A stretch of DNA of 64,000 nt from Mycolicibacterium hodleri (GCF_006439015.1 NZ_RCZG01000004.1:248001-312000), one strand, 5' to 3'; numbered from the stretch's first letter, positions 22,589 through 31,816 are shown. Made by a program: numbers and translations. The notes: generated from the sequence alone by a model not told the origin.

Positions 22589-24247
22589 ATGTCGGACACG
22601 CATGTCGTCACCAATCAAGTACCGCCGCTGGAGAACTACAACCCGGCGACGTCACCGGTACTCGCCGAGGCCCTGATTCGCGAGGGCGGCGAGTGGGGCG
22701 TCGACGAGGTCTTCGAACTTGGAGCACTCGGTGGCGGCGCCCAGGCTCAGCGCTGGGGGGAGTTGGCCGACCGCAACCAGCCCGTGCTGCGCACCCACGA
22801 TCGCTACGGCCACCGCGTCGACGAGGTCGAGTACGACCCCGCCTATCACGAACTCATGCGCACGGCCGTGGCCCACGGCGTCCACGCGGCACCGTGGGCC
22901 GACGATCGGGTGGGCGCACACGTCGTCCGCGCCGCCAAGGAATCGGTGTGGACACCAGAGGCGGGTCACGTATGTCCCATCTCGATGACCTACGCCGTCG
23001 TGCCCGCGCTGCGCCATAATCCGGAACTGTCGGCCACCTACGAGCCGCTGCTCACCAGCCGGATCTACGAGCCCGGGTTGAAGCTCCCGACCACGAAGGC
23101 CGGCATCACCGCGGGCATGTCGATGACAGAGAAGCAGGGCGGATCCGACGTCCGGGCGGGCACCACCGAAGCCACGCCGAACGGCGACGGCACGTACTCG
23201 CTGCGGGGCCACAAGTGGTTTACCTCGGCCCCGATGTGCGACGTCTTCCTGGTCCTCGCGCAGGCCCGCGGGGGCGAGCGAAGCGACGGGGGATCATCCG
23301 GCGGACTGAGCTGCTTCTTCCTGCCGCGCATCCTGCCCGACGGCACGCGCAACCGGATGTTCCTGCAGCGACTCAAGGACAAACTCGGCAACCACGCCAA
23401 CGCCTCTAGCGAGGTCGAGTACGACGGCGCCACCGCATGGCTGGTCGGCGAAGAAGGCCGCGGTGTGCCGACCATCATCGAGATGGTCAACCTGACGCGC
23501 CTGGACTGCACGCTCGGCAGCGCGACCAGCATGCGCACCGGGCTGACGCGGGCGATCCACCACGCGCAGCACCGAAAGGCGTTCGGCGCGTATCTGATCG
23601 ACCAGCCCCTGATGCGCAACGTGCTCGCCGATCTTGCGGTCGAAGCAGAAGCCGCCACCATGCTGGCGATGCGGATGGCCGGTGCCACCGACGCCGCCAC
23701 CCGCGGCGACGAGCGCGAAACCCTCTTGCGCCGAATCGGTCTGGCTGCGGGGAAGTATTGGGTCTGCAAGCGCGCCACCCCGCATGCTGCGGAATCGATG
23801 GAGTGCCTGGGCGGCAACGGCTACGTCGAGGAGTCGGGCATGCCGCGGTTGTACCGGGAAGCGCCGCTGATGGGAATCTGGGAGGGCTCCGGCAACGTCA
23901 GCGCTCTGGACACGTTGCGCGCCATGGCTACTCGACCCGAATGCGTCGAGGTCCTGTTCGACGAACTGGGCCGCACGACGGGCCAGGACCCGCGCCTGGA
24001 CGCCCACGTCGCATCGCTGCGGGCCGAACTCGACGATCTGGAGACGATCCAATATCGGGCGCGCAAGATCGCCGAAGACATCTCGCTCGCGCTGCAGGGC
24101 TCGCTACTGGTGCGGTTCGGGCACCCCGCGGTGGCCGAAGCCTTCATGGCCAGCCGACTTGGCGGGCAATGGGGCGGGGCCTTCGGCACACTCCCCACGG
24201 GGTTGGACCTCGGGCCGATCATCGAGCGTGCGCTGGTCAAGGGATGA
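22589..24247 (+). CDS. fadE8: AidB-like acyl-CoA dehydrogenase (FadE8)
   Basis: A 552-residue flavoenzyme of the acyl-CoA dehydrogenase family. It has MSMTEKQGGSDVRAGTTEA, YSLRGHKWFTSAPMCDVFLV, GGLSCFFLPR, and the C-terminal ESMECLGGNGYVEESGMPRLYREAPLMGIWEGSGNV with flavin and substrate contacts. The length and VDEVFELGALGGGAQAQRWGE fit the AidB/isovaleryl-type branch, as for M. tuberculosis FadE8 (Rv0672). An insert RGGERSDGGSS at about residues 227-237 corresponds to a GAGCGAAGCG repeat. The stop lies in an ATGA linked to echA4 by a 35-bp mini-ORF element. Confidence 0.9.
   Translation: MSDTHVVTNQVPPLENYNPATSPVLAEALIREGGEWGVDEVFELGALGGGAQAQRWGELADRNQPVLRTHDRYGHRVDEVEYDPAYHELMRTAVAHGVHAAPWADDRVGAHVVRAAKESVWTPEAGHVCPISMTYAVVPALRHNPELSATYEPLLTSRIYEPGLKLPTTKAGITAGMSMTEKQGGSDVRAGTTEATPNGDGTYSLRGHKWFTSAPMCDVFLVLAQARGGERSDGGSSGGLSCFFLPRILPDGTRNRMFLQRLKDKLGNHANASSEVEYDGATAWLVGEEGRGVPTIIEMVNLTRLDCTLGSATSMRTGLTRAIHHAQHRKAFGAYLIDQPLMRNVLADLAVEAEAATMLAMRMAGATDAATRGDERETLLRRIGLAAGKYWVCKRATPHAAESMECLGGNGYVEESGMPRLYREAPLMGIWEGSGNVSALDTLRAMATRPECVEVLFDELGRTTGQDPRLDAHVASLRAELDDLETIQYRARKIAEDISLALQGSLLVRFGHPAVAEAFMASRLGGQWGGAFGTLPTGLDLGPIIERALVKG
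23271..23293 (+). repeat. GAGCGAAGCG repeat inside fadE8
   Basis: GGCGAGCGAAGCGACGGGGG lies in frame within fadE8 and encodes the loop RGGERSDGG. Closely related copies occur in echA5, at the usp stop and in ddaH. Confidence 0.6.
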
Positions 24248-24282
24248 CTTCCCAGCGGGAAGCGAAGCGGGATCGCGCATGA
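24244..24282 (+). repeat. 35-bp coupling element with 12-codon mini-ORF, fadE8/echA4
   Basis: The element starts at ATGAC overlapping the fadE8 TGA and ends at ATGAC providing the echA4 start. It reads as a complete mini-ORF, MTSQREAKRDRA. The mini-ORF ATG overlaps the upstream stop and its TGA overlaps the downstream ATG. Near-identical units occur at mftB/mftC and twice before usp. Whether the peptide itself matters is unknown. Confidence 0.7.
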
Positions 24283-25217
24283 CACACGCGATCAGGCCCG
24301 TCGACTTCGACAATCTGAAGACCACGACCTACGAGGTGACCGACCGGGTCGCCCGAATAACCTTCAACCGCCCCGAAAAGGGCAACGCAATCGTCGCCGA
24401 CACCCCCTTGGAGTTGTCCGCGTTGGTGGAGCGGGCCGACCTCGATCCGAACGTGCACGTGATGCTGATATCTGGCCGCGGCGCGGGCTTCTGTGCGGGT
24501 TTCGACCTGTCCGCCTACGCCGACGGCACGTCGTCCGCGGGTGGTACCGGGACCTACAAGGGCACCGTTCTCGACGGCAAGACCCAGGCGATCAACCACC
24601 TGCCCGACCAGCCGTGGGATCCGATGGTCGACTACCAAATGATGAGCCGCTTCGTTCGTGGGTTCGCCAGCCTGATGCACGCCGACAAGCCGACGGTCGT
24701 CAAGATCCACGGCTACTGCGTGGCGGGCGGCACCGACATCGCCCTACACGCCGACCAGGTGATCGCGGCGTCCGACGCGAAGATCGGCTACCCGCCGATG
24801 CGGGTCTGGGGGGTGCCCGCCGCCGGACTCTGGTCGCACCGTCTCGGTGACCAACGAGCGAAACGCCTTCTGTTCACCGGTGATTGCATCAGCGGTGCGC
24901 AAGCCGCCGACTGGGGCCTTGCGGTCGAAGCGCCGGCACCCGAGGATCTCGATGAACGCACCGAGAACCTCGTCGCGCGTATCGCCGCCATGCCGGTCAA
25001 CCAGCTGATCATGGCCAAGCTGGCGCTCAACACGGCGCTGTACAACCAGGGGATCGCCACCAGTCGCATGGTCAGTACGGTGTTCGACGGCGTCGCGCGG
25101 CACACTCCCGAGGGCCACGCCTTCGTTGCCGAGGCCACCGCGCACGGCTTCCGCGATGCTGTGAAGGCCCGCGACGAGCCCTTCGGCGACGCGGGTCGCA
25201 AGACGTCCGGGGTGTAG
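24279..25217 (+). CDS. echA4: Enoyl-CoA hydratase/isomerase family protein (EchA4-like)
   Basis: A 312-residue crotonase-fold protein. ARITFNRPEKGNAIVADTP, VHVMLISGRGAGFCAGFDLS (oxyanion hole) and KPTVVKIHGYCVAGGTDIAL (second oxyanion glycine) are conserved, as is IGYPPMRVWGVPAAGLW. Crotonases hydrate trans-2-enoyl-CoA in beta-oxidation. The insert around SAYADGTSSAGGTGTYKG and the C-terminal helices fit the EchA4 group, adjacent to fadE8 in mycobacteria. The ATG at 24279 comes directly from the 35-bp coupling element, so expression likely depends on fadE8 translation. Confidence 0.9.
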   Translation: MTHAIRPVDFDNLKTTTYEVTDRVARITFNRPEKGNAIVADTPLELSALVERADLDPNVHVMLISGRGAGFCAGFDLSAYADGTSSAGGTGTYKGTVLDGKTQAINHLPDQPWDPMVDYQMMSRFVRGFASLMHADKPTVVKIHGYCVAGGTDIALHADQVIAASDAKIGYPPMRVWGVPAAGLWSHRLGDQRAKRLLFTGDCISGAQAADWGLAVEAPAPEDLDERTENLVARIAAMPVNQLIMAKLALNTALYNQGIATSRMVSTVFDGVARHTPEGHAFVAEATAHGFRDAVKARDEPFGDAGRKTSGV

Positions 25218-25220
25218 CCG

Positions 25221-25955
25221 ATGGCCCGCACGCTGACCAGGTTGACGGCCAGGTCCGTCGTACTCAGCGTGCTGCTCGGTGCCCATCCCGCGTGGGCGTC
25301 GGCGAGCGAACTAATAAGGCTCACAGCCGATTTCGGCATCAGGGAGCCGACGCTGCGGGTGGCACTGACGCGGATGGTCGGGGCTGGTGACCTGGTGCGT
25401 TCCGCCGACGGCTACCGGCTATCCGATCGGCTTCTGGCCCGCCAGCAACGCCAGGACGGTGCTCTGGATCCGAAGCTGCGCCGATGGGACGGCACGTGGA
25501 CGACGCTGGTGATCACCAGCGTCGGCATCGACGCCAAGTCCCGCGCTACATTGCGAAATACTCTGCACGGCAAGCGATTCGCTGAGCTACGCGAAGGCGT
25601 GTGGATGCGACCCGCGAATCTCGACGTGGAGTTGGCCGATGACCTGCGTGGTCGGGCACGGGTGCTGCGCGCCCGTGACGAGGATTCGGCCGGCTTGGCG
25701 GCGACACTGTGGGATCTGCCCCGCTGGGCGCAGACTGGACACGCCCTGCTCGGCGACATGTTCGGCACCGCGGAGGTGCCGACCCGGTTCGTGGTCGCCG
25801 CGGCCATGGTGCGCCACCTGCTTGCCGATCCGGTGCTACCAGCGGAACTGCTACCCGACGACTGGCCGGGTTCCGCCCTGCGGCTGGCCTATCACGACTT
25901 TGCCGCCGAACTGGCGGCGCGACGAGATGACACCGATCTGATGGAGGCACGATGA
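25221..25955 (+). CDS. PaaX-like transcriptional regulator
   Basis: A 244-residue protein. The N-terminal winged helix (TARSVVLSVLLGAHPAWASA, IREPTLRVALTRMVGAGDLVR) is followed by a central domain with RRWDGTWTTLVI, the PaaX signature. The C-terminus is helical (RFVVAAAMVRHLLADPVLP). PaaX proteins repress CoA-thioester pathways and are released by acyl-CoA ligands. It corresponds to Rv0674 in position. It lies 3 bp after echA4, and its stop overlaps the echA5 start (ATGA). It therefore probably controls this fatty-acid operon, though the operator is not proven. Confidence 0.85.
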   Translation: MARTLTRLTARSVVLSVLLGAHPAWASASELIRLTADFGIREPTLRVALTRMVGAGDLVRSADGYRLSDRLLARQQRQDGALDPKLRRWDGTWTTLVITSVGIDAKSRATLRNTLHGKRFAELREGVWMRPANLDVELADDLRGRARVLRARDEDSAGLAATLWDLPRWAQTGHALLGDMFGTAEVPTRFVVAAAMVRHLLADPVLPAELLPDDWPGSALRLAYHDFAAELAARRDDTDLMEAR

Positions 25956-26764
25956 CCAACCTTCCGGAGGGCACGAGCGAAGCGACCCGGGGAGTGGACG
26001 AAGCCGGCGGCGTTCGGGTGGAACGCAACGGGCCCGTGACCACGGTGATCATGAATCGACCCGACGCGCGCAACGCGGTCAACGGCCCTGCCGCGGCCGG
26101 CCTGTTCGCCGCATTCGACGAATTCGAACGGGACGACACGGCGGCGGTAGCCGTGCTCTGGGGCGACAACGGAACCTTCTGCGCCGGAGCAGATCTCAAG
26201 GCGTTCGGCACGCCCGACGCCAACCCCGTGCACCGCACCGGGCCCGGGCCGATGGGCCCGTCGCGCATGACGCTGTCCAAGCCCGTCATCGCGGCGGTGA
26301 GCGGGTTCGCGGTGGCCGGTGGACTGGAGTTGGCGCTGTGGTGCGACATGCGGGTGGCGGAGGAGGACGCGGTCTTCGGCGTCTATTGCCGTCGCTGGGG
26401 AGTGCCGCTGATCGACGGCGGAACGGTGCGCCTTCCGCGGCTGATCGGACACGGTCGTGCGATGGACCTGATCCTCACCGGTCGCAGCGTCGACGCAGGG
26501 GAGGCGTTCGCGATCGGGTTGGCCAACCGCGTCGTCCCGCGTGGTCAGGCCCGGGAGGCCGCCGAGGCGTTGGCGGCCGAGCTTGCGGCGTTGCCGCAAC
26601 AGTGCCTCCGTGCCGATCGATTGTCCGCGCTGGGGCAGTGGGGGATGTCGGAGAAGGATGCGATGGACGTCGAGTTCGGCAGCATGTCCAAGGTCGCGGC
26701 CGAATCTCTGGCCGGCGCCCAACGATTCGCCGATGGGGCGGGACGGCACGGCACCAGCGAGTGA
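25952..26764 (+). CDS. echA5: Enoyl-CoA hydratase/isomerase (EchA5)
   Basis: A 270-residue crotonase. VTTVIMNRPDARNAVNGPAA, GTFCAGADLKAF (oxyanion hole) and KPVIAAVSGFAVAGGLELAL are intact. RRWGVPLIDGGTVRLPRLIG gives the acid/base region. Compared with M. tuberculosis EchA5 as I know it, this protein has about 15 extra N-terminal residues (TNLPEGTSEATRGVDEAGG), most of which coincide with a GAGCGAAGCG repeat. The start overlaps the PaaX-like gene and the 3' end abuts a convergent DUF3060 gene. Confidence 0.9.
   Translation: MTNLPEGTSEATRGVDEAGGVRVERNGPVTTVIMNRPDARNAVNGPAAAGLFAAFDEFERDDTAAVAVLWGDNGTFCAGADLKAFGTPDANPVHRTGPGPMGPSRMTLSKPVIAAVSGFAVAGGLELALWCDMRVAEEDAVFGVYCRRWGVPLIDGGTVRLPRLIGHGRAMDLILTGRSVDAGEAFAIGLANRVVPRGQAREAAEALAAELAALPQQCLRADRLSALGQWGMSEKDAMDVEFGSMSKVAAESLAGAQRFADGAGRHGTSE
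25975..25995 (+). repeat. GAGCGAAGCGACCC repeat in the echA5 5' end
   Basis: A 21-bp sequence identical to 44255-44275. It lies in frame and encodes TSEATRGV near the EchA5 N-terminus. Its other copy is outside a coding sequence, so this is a dispersed repeat rather than protein conservation. Confidence 0.7.
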
Positions 26765-26767
26765 CCG

Positions 26768-27169
26768 TCAGCCCTTCCTGATCGAGTTCCCCGACCCCGT
26801 GTCATTGACCTTCGGGTCACCTTGGGCGTAGCTGACGGTGTTGTTCAGACCCACGACGCTGAGACCGTCGTTGATCTTGTCGAACGTGATCTTGTTGTCG
26901 GCGCCGCCGATGTTGACGTTGGCGCACGTGCCCGTGACCGTCAGGGTGTTGTTGGAGCCGCCGATGGTCAGCGACTTCCCGTCGGCGCAGTCGATGTCGG
27001 CGGTCGTCCCGACCGACCCGTAGTTGATGGTGTTGGCGATTTCCACCTGCACACCGGAGGTCCCCACAGTCGCCGTGTTGGAGCCCGAACCACCGGAGCC
27101 GCAGCCGGCCAGGCCCAGCGTCCCCGCAGCGGCAAGGGCAACGACGAGTCGAAGGGAGTGCGCGCGCAT
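26768..27169 (-). CDS. DUF3060 lipoprotein
   Basis: A 133-residue protein. The N-terminal signal LVVALAAAGTLGLAGCGSGG has a lipobox LAGC, so it is predicted to be anchored to the outer face of the membrane. The rest is a DUF3060-like beta-rich repeat (SLTIGGSNNTLTVTGTCANV, NIGGADNKITFDKINDG) that predicts a small right-handed beta-helix. It is paired with a second DUF3060 gene 2 bp upstream, as in Rv0679c-Rv0680c of M. tuberculosis. The function is unknown. Confidence 0.82.
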   Translation of the reverse strand: MRAHSLRLVVALAAAGTLGLAGCGSGGSGSNTATVGTSGVQVEIANTINYGSVGTTADIDCADGKSLTIGGSNNTLTVTGTCANVNIGGADNKITFDKINDGLSVVGLNNTVSYAQGDPKVNDTGSGNSIRKG

Positions 27170-27171
27170 GT

Positions 27172-27549
27172 CTAGGCAGGTACCCGATCGATGCGGTTCG
27201 TCATGCCCAGCTCCCGGCCTCGGTCCCACAGCAGCGGGTCGCCGCTGTGAAAGAGGACCGTCTGGTCGAACCCGTAGACGGTGATGTCGTTGATCACGTT
27301 GTCGGCGATGACGATGTTCGACGAACCCTGCACCGAGATACCCCAGCAGGTACCAACGGCGTTGATGGTGTTGCCGGTTCCCACGATTATCAGGGCGGAC
27401 TCGTTGCAGTCCAACGTCTGGTTGATGCCCTGCCCAGTGATGTGGGTGTCGCCGTTCTTTGCCTGCGCGGTGGGAACGCCGACGCACAGCGCGCTCGACA
27501 CGACGATGACGCCCGCCGCCAGCGAAGTGCCCAACGCCCTCCAGCTCAC
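27172..27549 (-). CDS. DUF3060 secreted protein
   Basis: A 125-residue protein. GTG at 27549 is chosen because GAGGGGG precedes it and it gives a clear signal peptide (LGTSLAAGVIVVSSALCVGV, then PTAQAKNG as cleavage region). The mature part has the same asparagine-rich beta-helix pattern as its neighbour (SALIIVGTGNTINAVGTC, NIVIADNVINDITVYGFDQT). It is the first gene of a two-gene operon with the DUF3060 lipoprotein. The divergent TetR gene may control it. Confidence 0.78.
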   Translation of the reverse strand: MSWRALGTSLAAGVIVVSSALCVGVPTAQAKNGDTHITGQGINQTLDCNESALIIVGTGNTINAVGTCWGISVQGSSNIVIADNVINDITVYGFDQTVLFHSGDPLLWDRGRELGMTNRIDRVPA

Positions 27550-27731
27550 GGTGGTCCCCCTCGTGTTGCGGCCTCGATCCTTCCGCAGGACTCTACGTTG
27601 CCGCACGGTCCCGGTGGCGGCACTTCGTCGGTTCTCACGGGCGTGTGCGGGACCGCCGAGCGAGCCCCACCCGGTGCGCCGACAGCAAGGTGAAGGCCTT
27701 CGGAGACCGCCCGGGGTTAGAGTCATCCCCC

Positions 27732-28343
27732 ATGGCAGCTCGGTCGGAGTCGACATCCGGCACGGGCAGATCCAAGAGCCCGGCCAGGGCCACCAAGCTC
27801 AGCCGCGACACCATCGTCAACGCAGCGCTGACGTTCCTGGACCGCGAGGGCTGGGATGCGCTGACGATCAATGCTCTCGCTATGCAACTCGGTACGAAGG
27901 GTCCTTCGCTCTACAACCACGTCGACAGCCTGGAGGACCTGCGCCGCACTGTGCGGATGCGCGTCGTCGGCGACATCATCGGCATGCTCAACACGGTGGG
28001 GGACGGTCGGACCCGCGATGATGCGGTGGTGTCGATGGCCAGCGCGTACCGCAGCTACGCGCACCACCACCCAGGCCGATACTCGGCATTCACGCGGATG
28101 CCGCTGGGCGGTGACGATCCGGAGTACACCGAGGCGACGCGCGCGGCGGCCGAGCCCGTGATCGCCGTCCTGGCGTCCTATGGGCTCGAGGGTGAGAACG
28201 GGTTCTTCGCGGCCCTGGAGTTCTGGTCGGCCCTGCACGGCTTCGTGCTTCTGGAGATGACCGGCGTGATGGATGCGATCGACACCGACGCGGTCTTCAC
28301 GGACATGGTGCTGCGGCTGGCAGCCGGCATGGAGCGGCGATGA
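27732..28343 (+). CDS. TetR/AcrR family regulator
   Basis: A 203-residue protein. The HTH is LSRDTIVNAALTFLDREG, DALTINALAMQLGTKGPSLYNHVDSLEDL. The C-terminal domain with WSALHGFVLLEMTGVMD matches the WHG-type ligand domain. It corresponds in position and sequence pattern to Rv0681. It is divergent from the two DUF3060 genes, which are its most likely targets. Its stop codon lies in the first copy of a 32-bp tandem repeat. Confidence 0.87.
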   Translation: MAARSESTSGTGRSKSPARATKLSRDTIVNAALTFLDREGWDALTINALAMQLGTKGPSLYNHVDSLEDLRRTVRMRVVGDIIGMLNTVGDGRTRDDAVVSMASAYRSYAHHHPGRYSAFTRMPLGGDDPEYTEATRAAAEPVIAVLASYGLEGENGFFAALEFWSALHGFVLLEMTGVMDAIDTDAVFTDMVLRLAAGMERR

Positions 28344-28399
28344 GCGCTTGCGCGAAGAGCAGAGGGTGGCGATGAGCGCTTGCGCGAAGAGCAGACGGT
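28336..28399 (+). repeat. 32-bp tandem duplication across the tetR stop
   Basis: 28336-28367 and 28368-28399 are identical except for one G/C change. The unit starts with the last tetR codons (GGCGATGAGCG, where TGA is the stop) and ends in GCGAAGAGCAGA. It shares GAGCAGAC with the rpoC and 14186 hairpins. Confidence 0.85.
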
Positions 28400-28450
28400 G
28401 GCGCTGAAAACTCCACAATCAGCCCAGCTCGGGGGCGGCTCCGTCGCGCT

Positions 28451-28480
28451 TTGACCTGCGTGCCCGCGGACAGGTATCGT
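28451..28480 (+). promoter_or_regulatory. Probable str-operon (rpsL) promoter
   Basis: TTGACC (28451-28456) and TATCGT (28475-28480) with an 18-nt spacer. The predicted leader to rpsL is about 225 nt and holds no gene. The whole gap 28344-28709 otherwise contains only the 32-bp repeat. Confidence 0.6.
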
Positions 28481-28709
28481 GGTCGATCGTGCCTGGCCGA
28501 TAGGGCGCTTGGGGTTGTGATGCCCGTAAGCAAGCCTGCACGCCGGGCCAATTCGCATGTCCACGACGCATCGACGAGATTCGGTGCACGGGCGCCTGCG
28601 ACACACCCGGCCGCGGGGTAACGCGGCACAGCTTAACTGCAGTACACAGACTTGAGAATGACCGTAGTAACAGAAGAGCAGTAACGAGAAGCGCAGAGAA
28701 AGCCGGTAC

Positions 28710-29084
28710 ATGCCAACCATCAACCAGCTGGTCCGCAAGGGTCGCCGGGACAAGATCGCCAAGGTCAAGACCGCGGCCCTCAAGGGCAGCCCACAGCGCC
28801 GCGGCGTGTGCACTCGCGTGTACACGACCACCCCGAAGAAGCCGAACTCGGCACTTCGCAAGGTCGCGCGCGTCAAGCTGACCACCGGAGTTGAGGTCAC
28901 CGCCTACATCCCAGGCGAAGGCCACAACCTGCAGGAGCACTCGATGGTGCTGGTTCGCGGCGGTCGCGTGAAGGACCTCCCCGGCGTGCGGTACAAGATC
29001 ATTCGCGGCTCGCTCGACACCCAGGGCGTCAAGACCCGCAAGCAGTCCCGGAGCCGTTACGGCACCAAGAAGGAGAAGAGCTAA
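28710..29084 (+). CDS. rpsL: 30S ribosomal protein S12
   Basis: A 124-residue S12. It lies at the decoding site and controls accuracy. The streptomycin-determining lysines are wild-type in [12 protein letters not shown] (Lys43 region) and [12 protein letters not shown] (Lys88 region), so target-based streptomycin resistance is not predicted. It starts with ATG and its TAA shares one base with the rpsG ATG. It is the first gene of the rpsL-rpsG-fusA-tuf operon. Confidence 0.98.
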   Translation: MPTINQLVRKGRRDKIAKVKTAALKGSPQRRGVCTRVYTTTPKKPNSALRKVARVKLTTGVEVTAYIPGEGHNLQEHSMVLVRGGRVKDLPGVRYKIIRGSLDTQGVKTRKQSRSRYGTKKEKS

Positions 29085-29554
29085 TGCCGCGCAAGGGCCC
29101 CGCACCCAAGCGGCCGTTGGTCAATGACCCGGTCTACGGTTCGCAGCTGGTCACCCAGCTCGTCAACAAGGTTCTGCTGGACGGGAAGAAATCCCTCGCC
29201 GAACGCATTGTGTATGGAGCGCTCGAACAGGCCCGCGACAAGACCGGTACCGATCCGGTCGTCACCCTCAAGCGCGCACTTGACAACGTCAAGCCCGCGC
29301 TGGAGGTTCGCAGCCGTCGCGTCGGTGGCGCCACCTACCAGGTGCCCGTCGAGGTCCGCCCCGAGCGGTCCACCACGCTGGCGCTGCGTTGGCTGGTGAG
29401 CTTCTCGAAGCAGCGTCGTGAGAAGACGATGGTCGAACGTCTGGCCAACGAACTGCTCGACGCGAGCAATGGCCTGGGTGCCGCCGTCAAGCGACGCGAG
29501 GACACCCACAAGATGGCCGAGGCGAACCGGGCCTTCGCGCACTACCGCTGGTGA
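29084..29554 (+). CDS. rpsG: 30S ribosomal protein S7
   Basis: A 156-residue S7, which nucleates assembly of the 30S head. It has typical segments [59 protein letters not shown] and the C-terminal [14 protein letters not shown]. It overlaps rpsL by one base (TAATG), which suggests coupled translation. Confidence 0.98.
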   Translation: MPRKGPAPKRPLVNDPVYGSQLVTQLVNKVLLDGKKSLAERIVYGALEQARDKTGTDPVVTLKRALDNVKPALEVRSRRVGGATYQVPVEVRPERSTTLALRWLVSFSKQRREKTMVERLANELLDASNGLGAAVKRREDTHKMAEANRAFAHYRW

Positions 29555-29632
29555 TCGTCGCCGGCGGTTAGCTCAAGCCAACCGCCGGTCGCACATCAAC
29601 AACCAACAAGCAAGAAAGAGTGGGAAGACGCC

Positions 29633-31735
29633 GTGGCACAGGACGTGCTCACCGACCTGACCAAGGTCCGCAATATCGGCATCATGGCGCACATCGATGC
29701 CGGTAAGACGACGACGACCGAACGCATCCTCTACTACACCGGTATCAGCTACAAGATCGGTGAAGTGCACGACGGCGCCGCCACGATGGACTGGATGGAG
29801 CAGGAGCAGGAGCGGGGTATCACCATCACCTCGGCTGCCACCACCTGCTTCTGGGATGGCAACCAGATCAACATCATCGACACCCCCGGGCACGTCGACT
29901 TCACCGTCGAGGTGGAGCGCTCGCTCCGTGTTCTTGATGGCGCCGTTGCCGTGTTCGACGGCAAGGAAGGCGTCGAGCCGCAGTCCGAGCAGGTGTGGCG
30001 ACAGGCCGACAAGTACGATGTGCCGCGCATCTGCTTCGTCAACAAGATGGACAAGGTCGGCGCGGACTTCTACTTCACCGTGCGCACCATCGAGGAGCGC
30101 CTCGGCGCCCGCGCGCTGCCGATTCAGCTGCCGATCGGGTCCGAGGGTGACTTCGAGGGTGTCATCGACCTGGTCGAGATGAAGGCCAAGGTCTGGCGCG
30201 GCGAGACCAAGCTCGGTGAGACCTACGAGACCATCGACATCCCGGCCGAGCTCCTCGAGCAGGCCGAGGAGTACCGCACCAAGCTGCTCGAGACGGTCGC
30301 CGAGACCGACGAGGCCCTGCTCGAGAAGTACTTCGGTGGCGAAGAGCTCACGGTTGCCGAGATCAAGGCCGCGATCCGCAAGCTGACCGTCAACTCCGAG
30401 ATCTACCCGGTGCTGTGCGGCAGCGCGTTCAAGAACAAGGGCGTCCAGCCCATGCTCGACGCCGTCATCGACTACCTGCCCTCCCCGTTGGACGTCGAGT
30501 CCGTGACCGGACACGTACCAGGCAAGGAAGACGAACTGGTCACCCGCAAGCCCTCGACGACGGAGCCGTTCTCGGCGCTGGCGTTCAAGGTCGCGACGCA
30601 CCCGTTCTTCGGCAAGCTCACCTACGTTCGCGTGTACTCGGGCAAGGTCGACTCCGGCGCCCAGGTCATCAACGCCACCAAGGGCAAGAAGGAGCGTCTG
30701 GGCAAGCTGTTCCAGATGCACTCCAACAAGGAGAACCCGGTCGAGACCGCGGCTGCCGGGCACATCTACGCCGTGATCGGTCTGAAGGACACCACCACCG
30801 GTGACACCCTCAGCGATTCGCAGCAGCAAGTCGTGCTCGAGTCGATGACCTTCCCCGATCCGGTGATCGAGGTGGCCATCGAGCCGAAGACGAAGAGCGA
30901 CCAGGAAAAGCTGTCCCTGGCGATCCAGAAGCTCGCCGAGGAAGACCCGACCTTCAAGGTCCACCAGGACTCGGAGACCGGCCAGACCGTCATCGGCGGC
31001 ATGGGCGAGCTCCACCTCGACATCCTCGTCGACCGCATGCGGCGCGAGTTCAAGGTCGAGGCCAACGTCGGCAAGCCGCAGGTCGCCTACAAGGAGACCA
31101 TCAAGCGCAAGGTCGAGAAGGTCGAGTTCACCCACAAGAAGCAGACCGGTGGCTCCGGGCAGTTCGCGAAGGTTCTCGTCAGCATCGAGCCGTTCAGCGG
31201 CGAAGACGGCGCGACCTACGAGTTCGAGAACAAGGTCAGTGGCGGTCGCATCCCGCGCGAGTACATCCCTTCGGTGGATGCCGGTGCGCAGGACGCGATG
31301 CAGTACGGCGTGCTCGCCGGCTACCCGCTGGTGAACGTGAAGCTCACCCTGCTCGACGGCGCTTACCACGACGTCGACTCGTCGGAAATGGCCTTCAAGA
31401 TCGCTGGCTCCCAGGTGCTGAAGAAGGCTGCCGCGCAAGCGCAGCCGACCATCCTGGAGCCCGTCATGGCCGTCGAGGTCACCACACCCGAGGATTACAT
31501 GGGTGAAGTGATTGGCGACCTGAACTCCCGCCGTGGTCAGATTCAAGCCATGGAGGAGCGCAGTGGAGCCCGCGTCGTGCGGGCAACTGTGCCGCTGTCG
31601 GAGATGTTTGGCTACGTCGGCGACCTTCGGTCGAAGACTCAGGGCCGGGCGAACTACTCCATGGTGTTCGACTCCTACGCCGAAGTTCCGGCGAACGTGT
31701 CGAAGGAGATCATCGCGAAGGCGACGGGGCAGTAA
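29633..31735 (+). CDS. fusA: Elongation factor G
   Basis: A 700-residue GTPase that drives ribosomal translocation. G-motifs are [20 protein letters not shown] and NKMDKVGAD. Domains II-V follow, with [14 protein letters not shown] and [17 protein letters not shown] near the C-terminus. It starts with GTG after AAGAAAGAGTGGG. It has the full length of the main mycobacterial EF-G. Confidence 0.98.
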   Translation: MAQDVLTDLTKVRNIGIMAHIDAGKTTTTERILYYTGISYKIGEVHDGAATMDWMEQEQERGITITSAATTCFWDGNQINIIDTPGHVDFTVEVERSLRVLDGAVAVFDGKEGVEPQSEQVWRQADKYDVPRICFVNKMDKVGADFYFTVRTIEERLGARALPIQLPIGSEGDFEGVIDLVEMKAKVWRGETKLGETYETIDIPAELLEQAEEYRTKLLETVAETDEALLEKYFGGEELTVAEIKAAIRKLTVNSEIYPVLCGSAFKNKGVQPMLDAVIDYLPSPLDVESVTGHVPGKEDELVTRKPSTTEPFSALAFKVATHPFFGKLTYVRVYSGKVDSGAQVINATKGKKERLGKLFQMHSNKENPVETAAAGHIYAVIGLKDTTTGDTLSDSQQQVVLESMTFPDPVIEVAIEPKTKSDQEKLSLAIQKLAEEDPTFKVHQDSETGQTVIGGMGELHLDILVDRMRREFKVEANVGKPQVAYKETIKRKVEKVEFTHKKQTGGSGQFAKVLVSIEPFSGEDGATYEFENKVSGGRIPREYIPSVDAGAQDAMQYGVLAGYPLVNVKLTLLDGAYHDVDSSEMAFKIAGSQVLKKAAAQAQPTILEPVMAVEVTTPEDYMGEVIGDLNSRRGQIQAMEERSGARVVRATVPLSEMFGYVGDLRSKTQGRANYSMVFDSYAEVPANVSKEIIAKATGQ

Positions 31736-31816
31736 CCGGTAGCCTCACGGCGACCACACAACTGAAAACAGACCAACCTTTCAACCAGCACCAACAAAGT
31801 CCAGGAGGACACAGAA

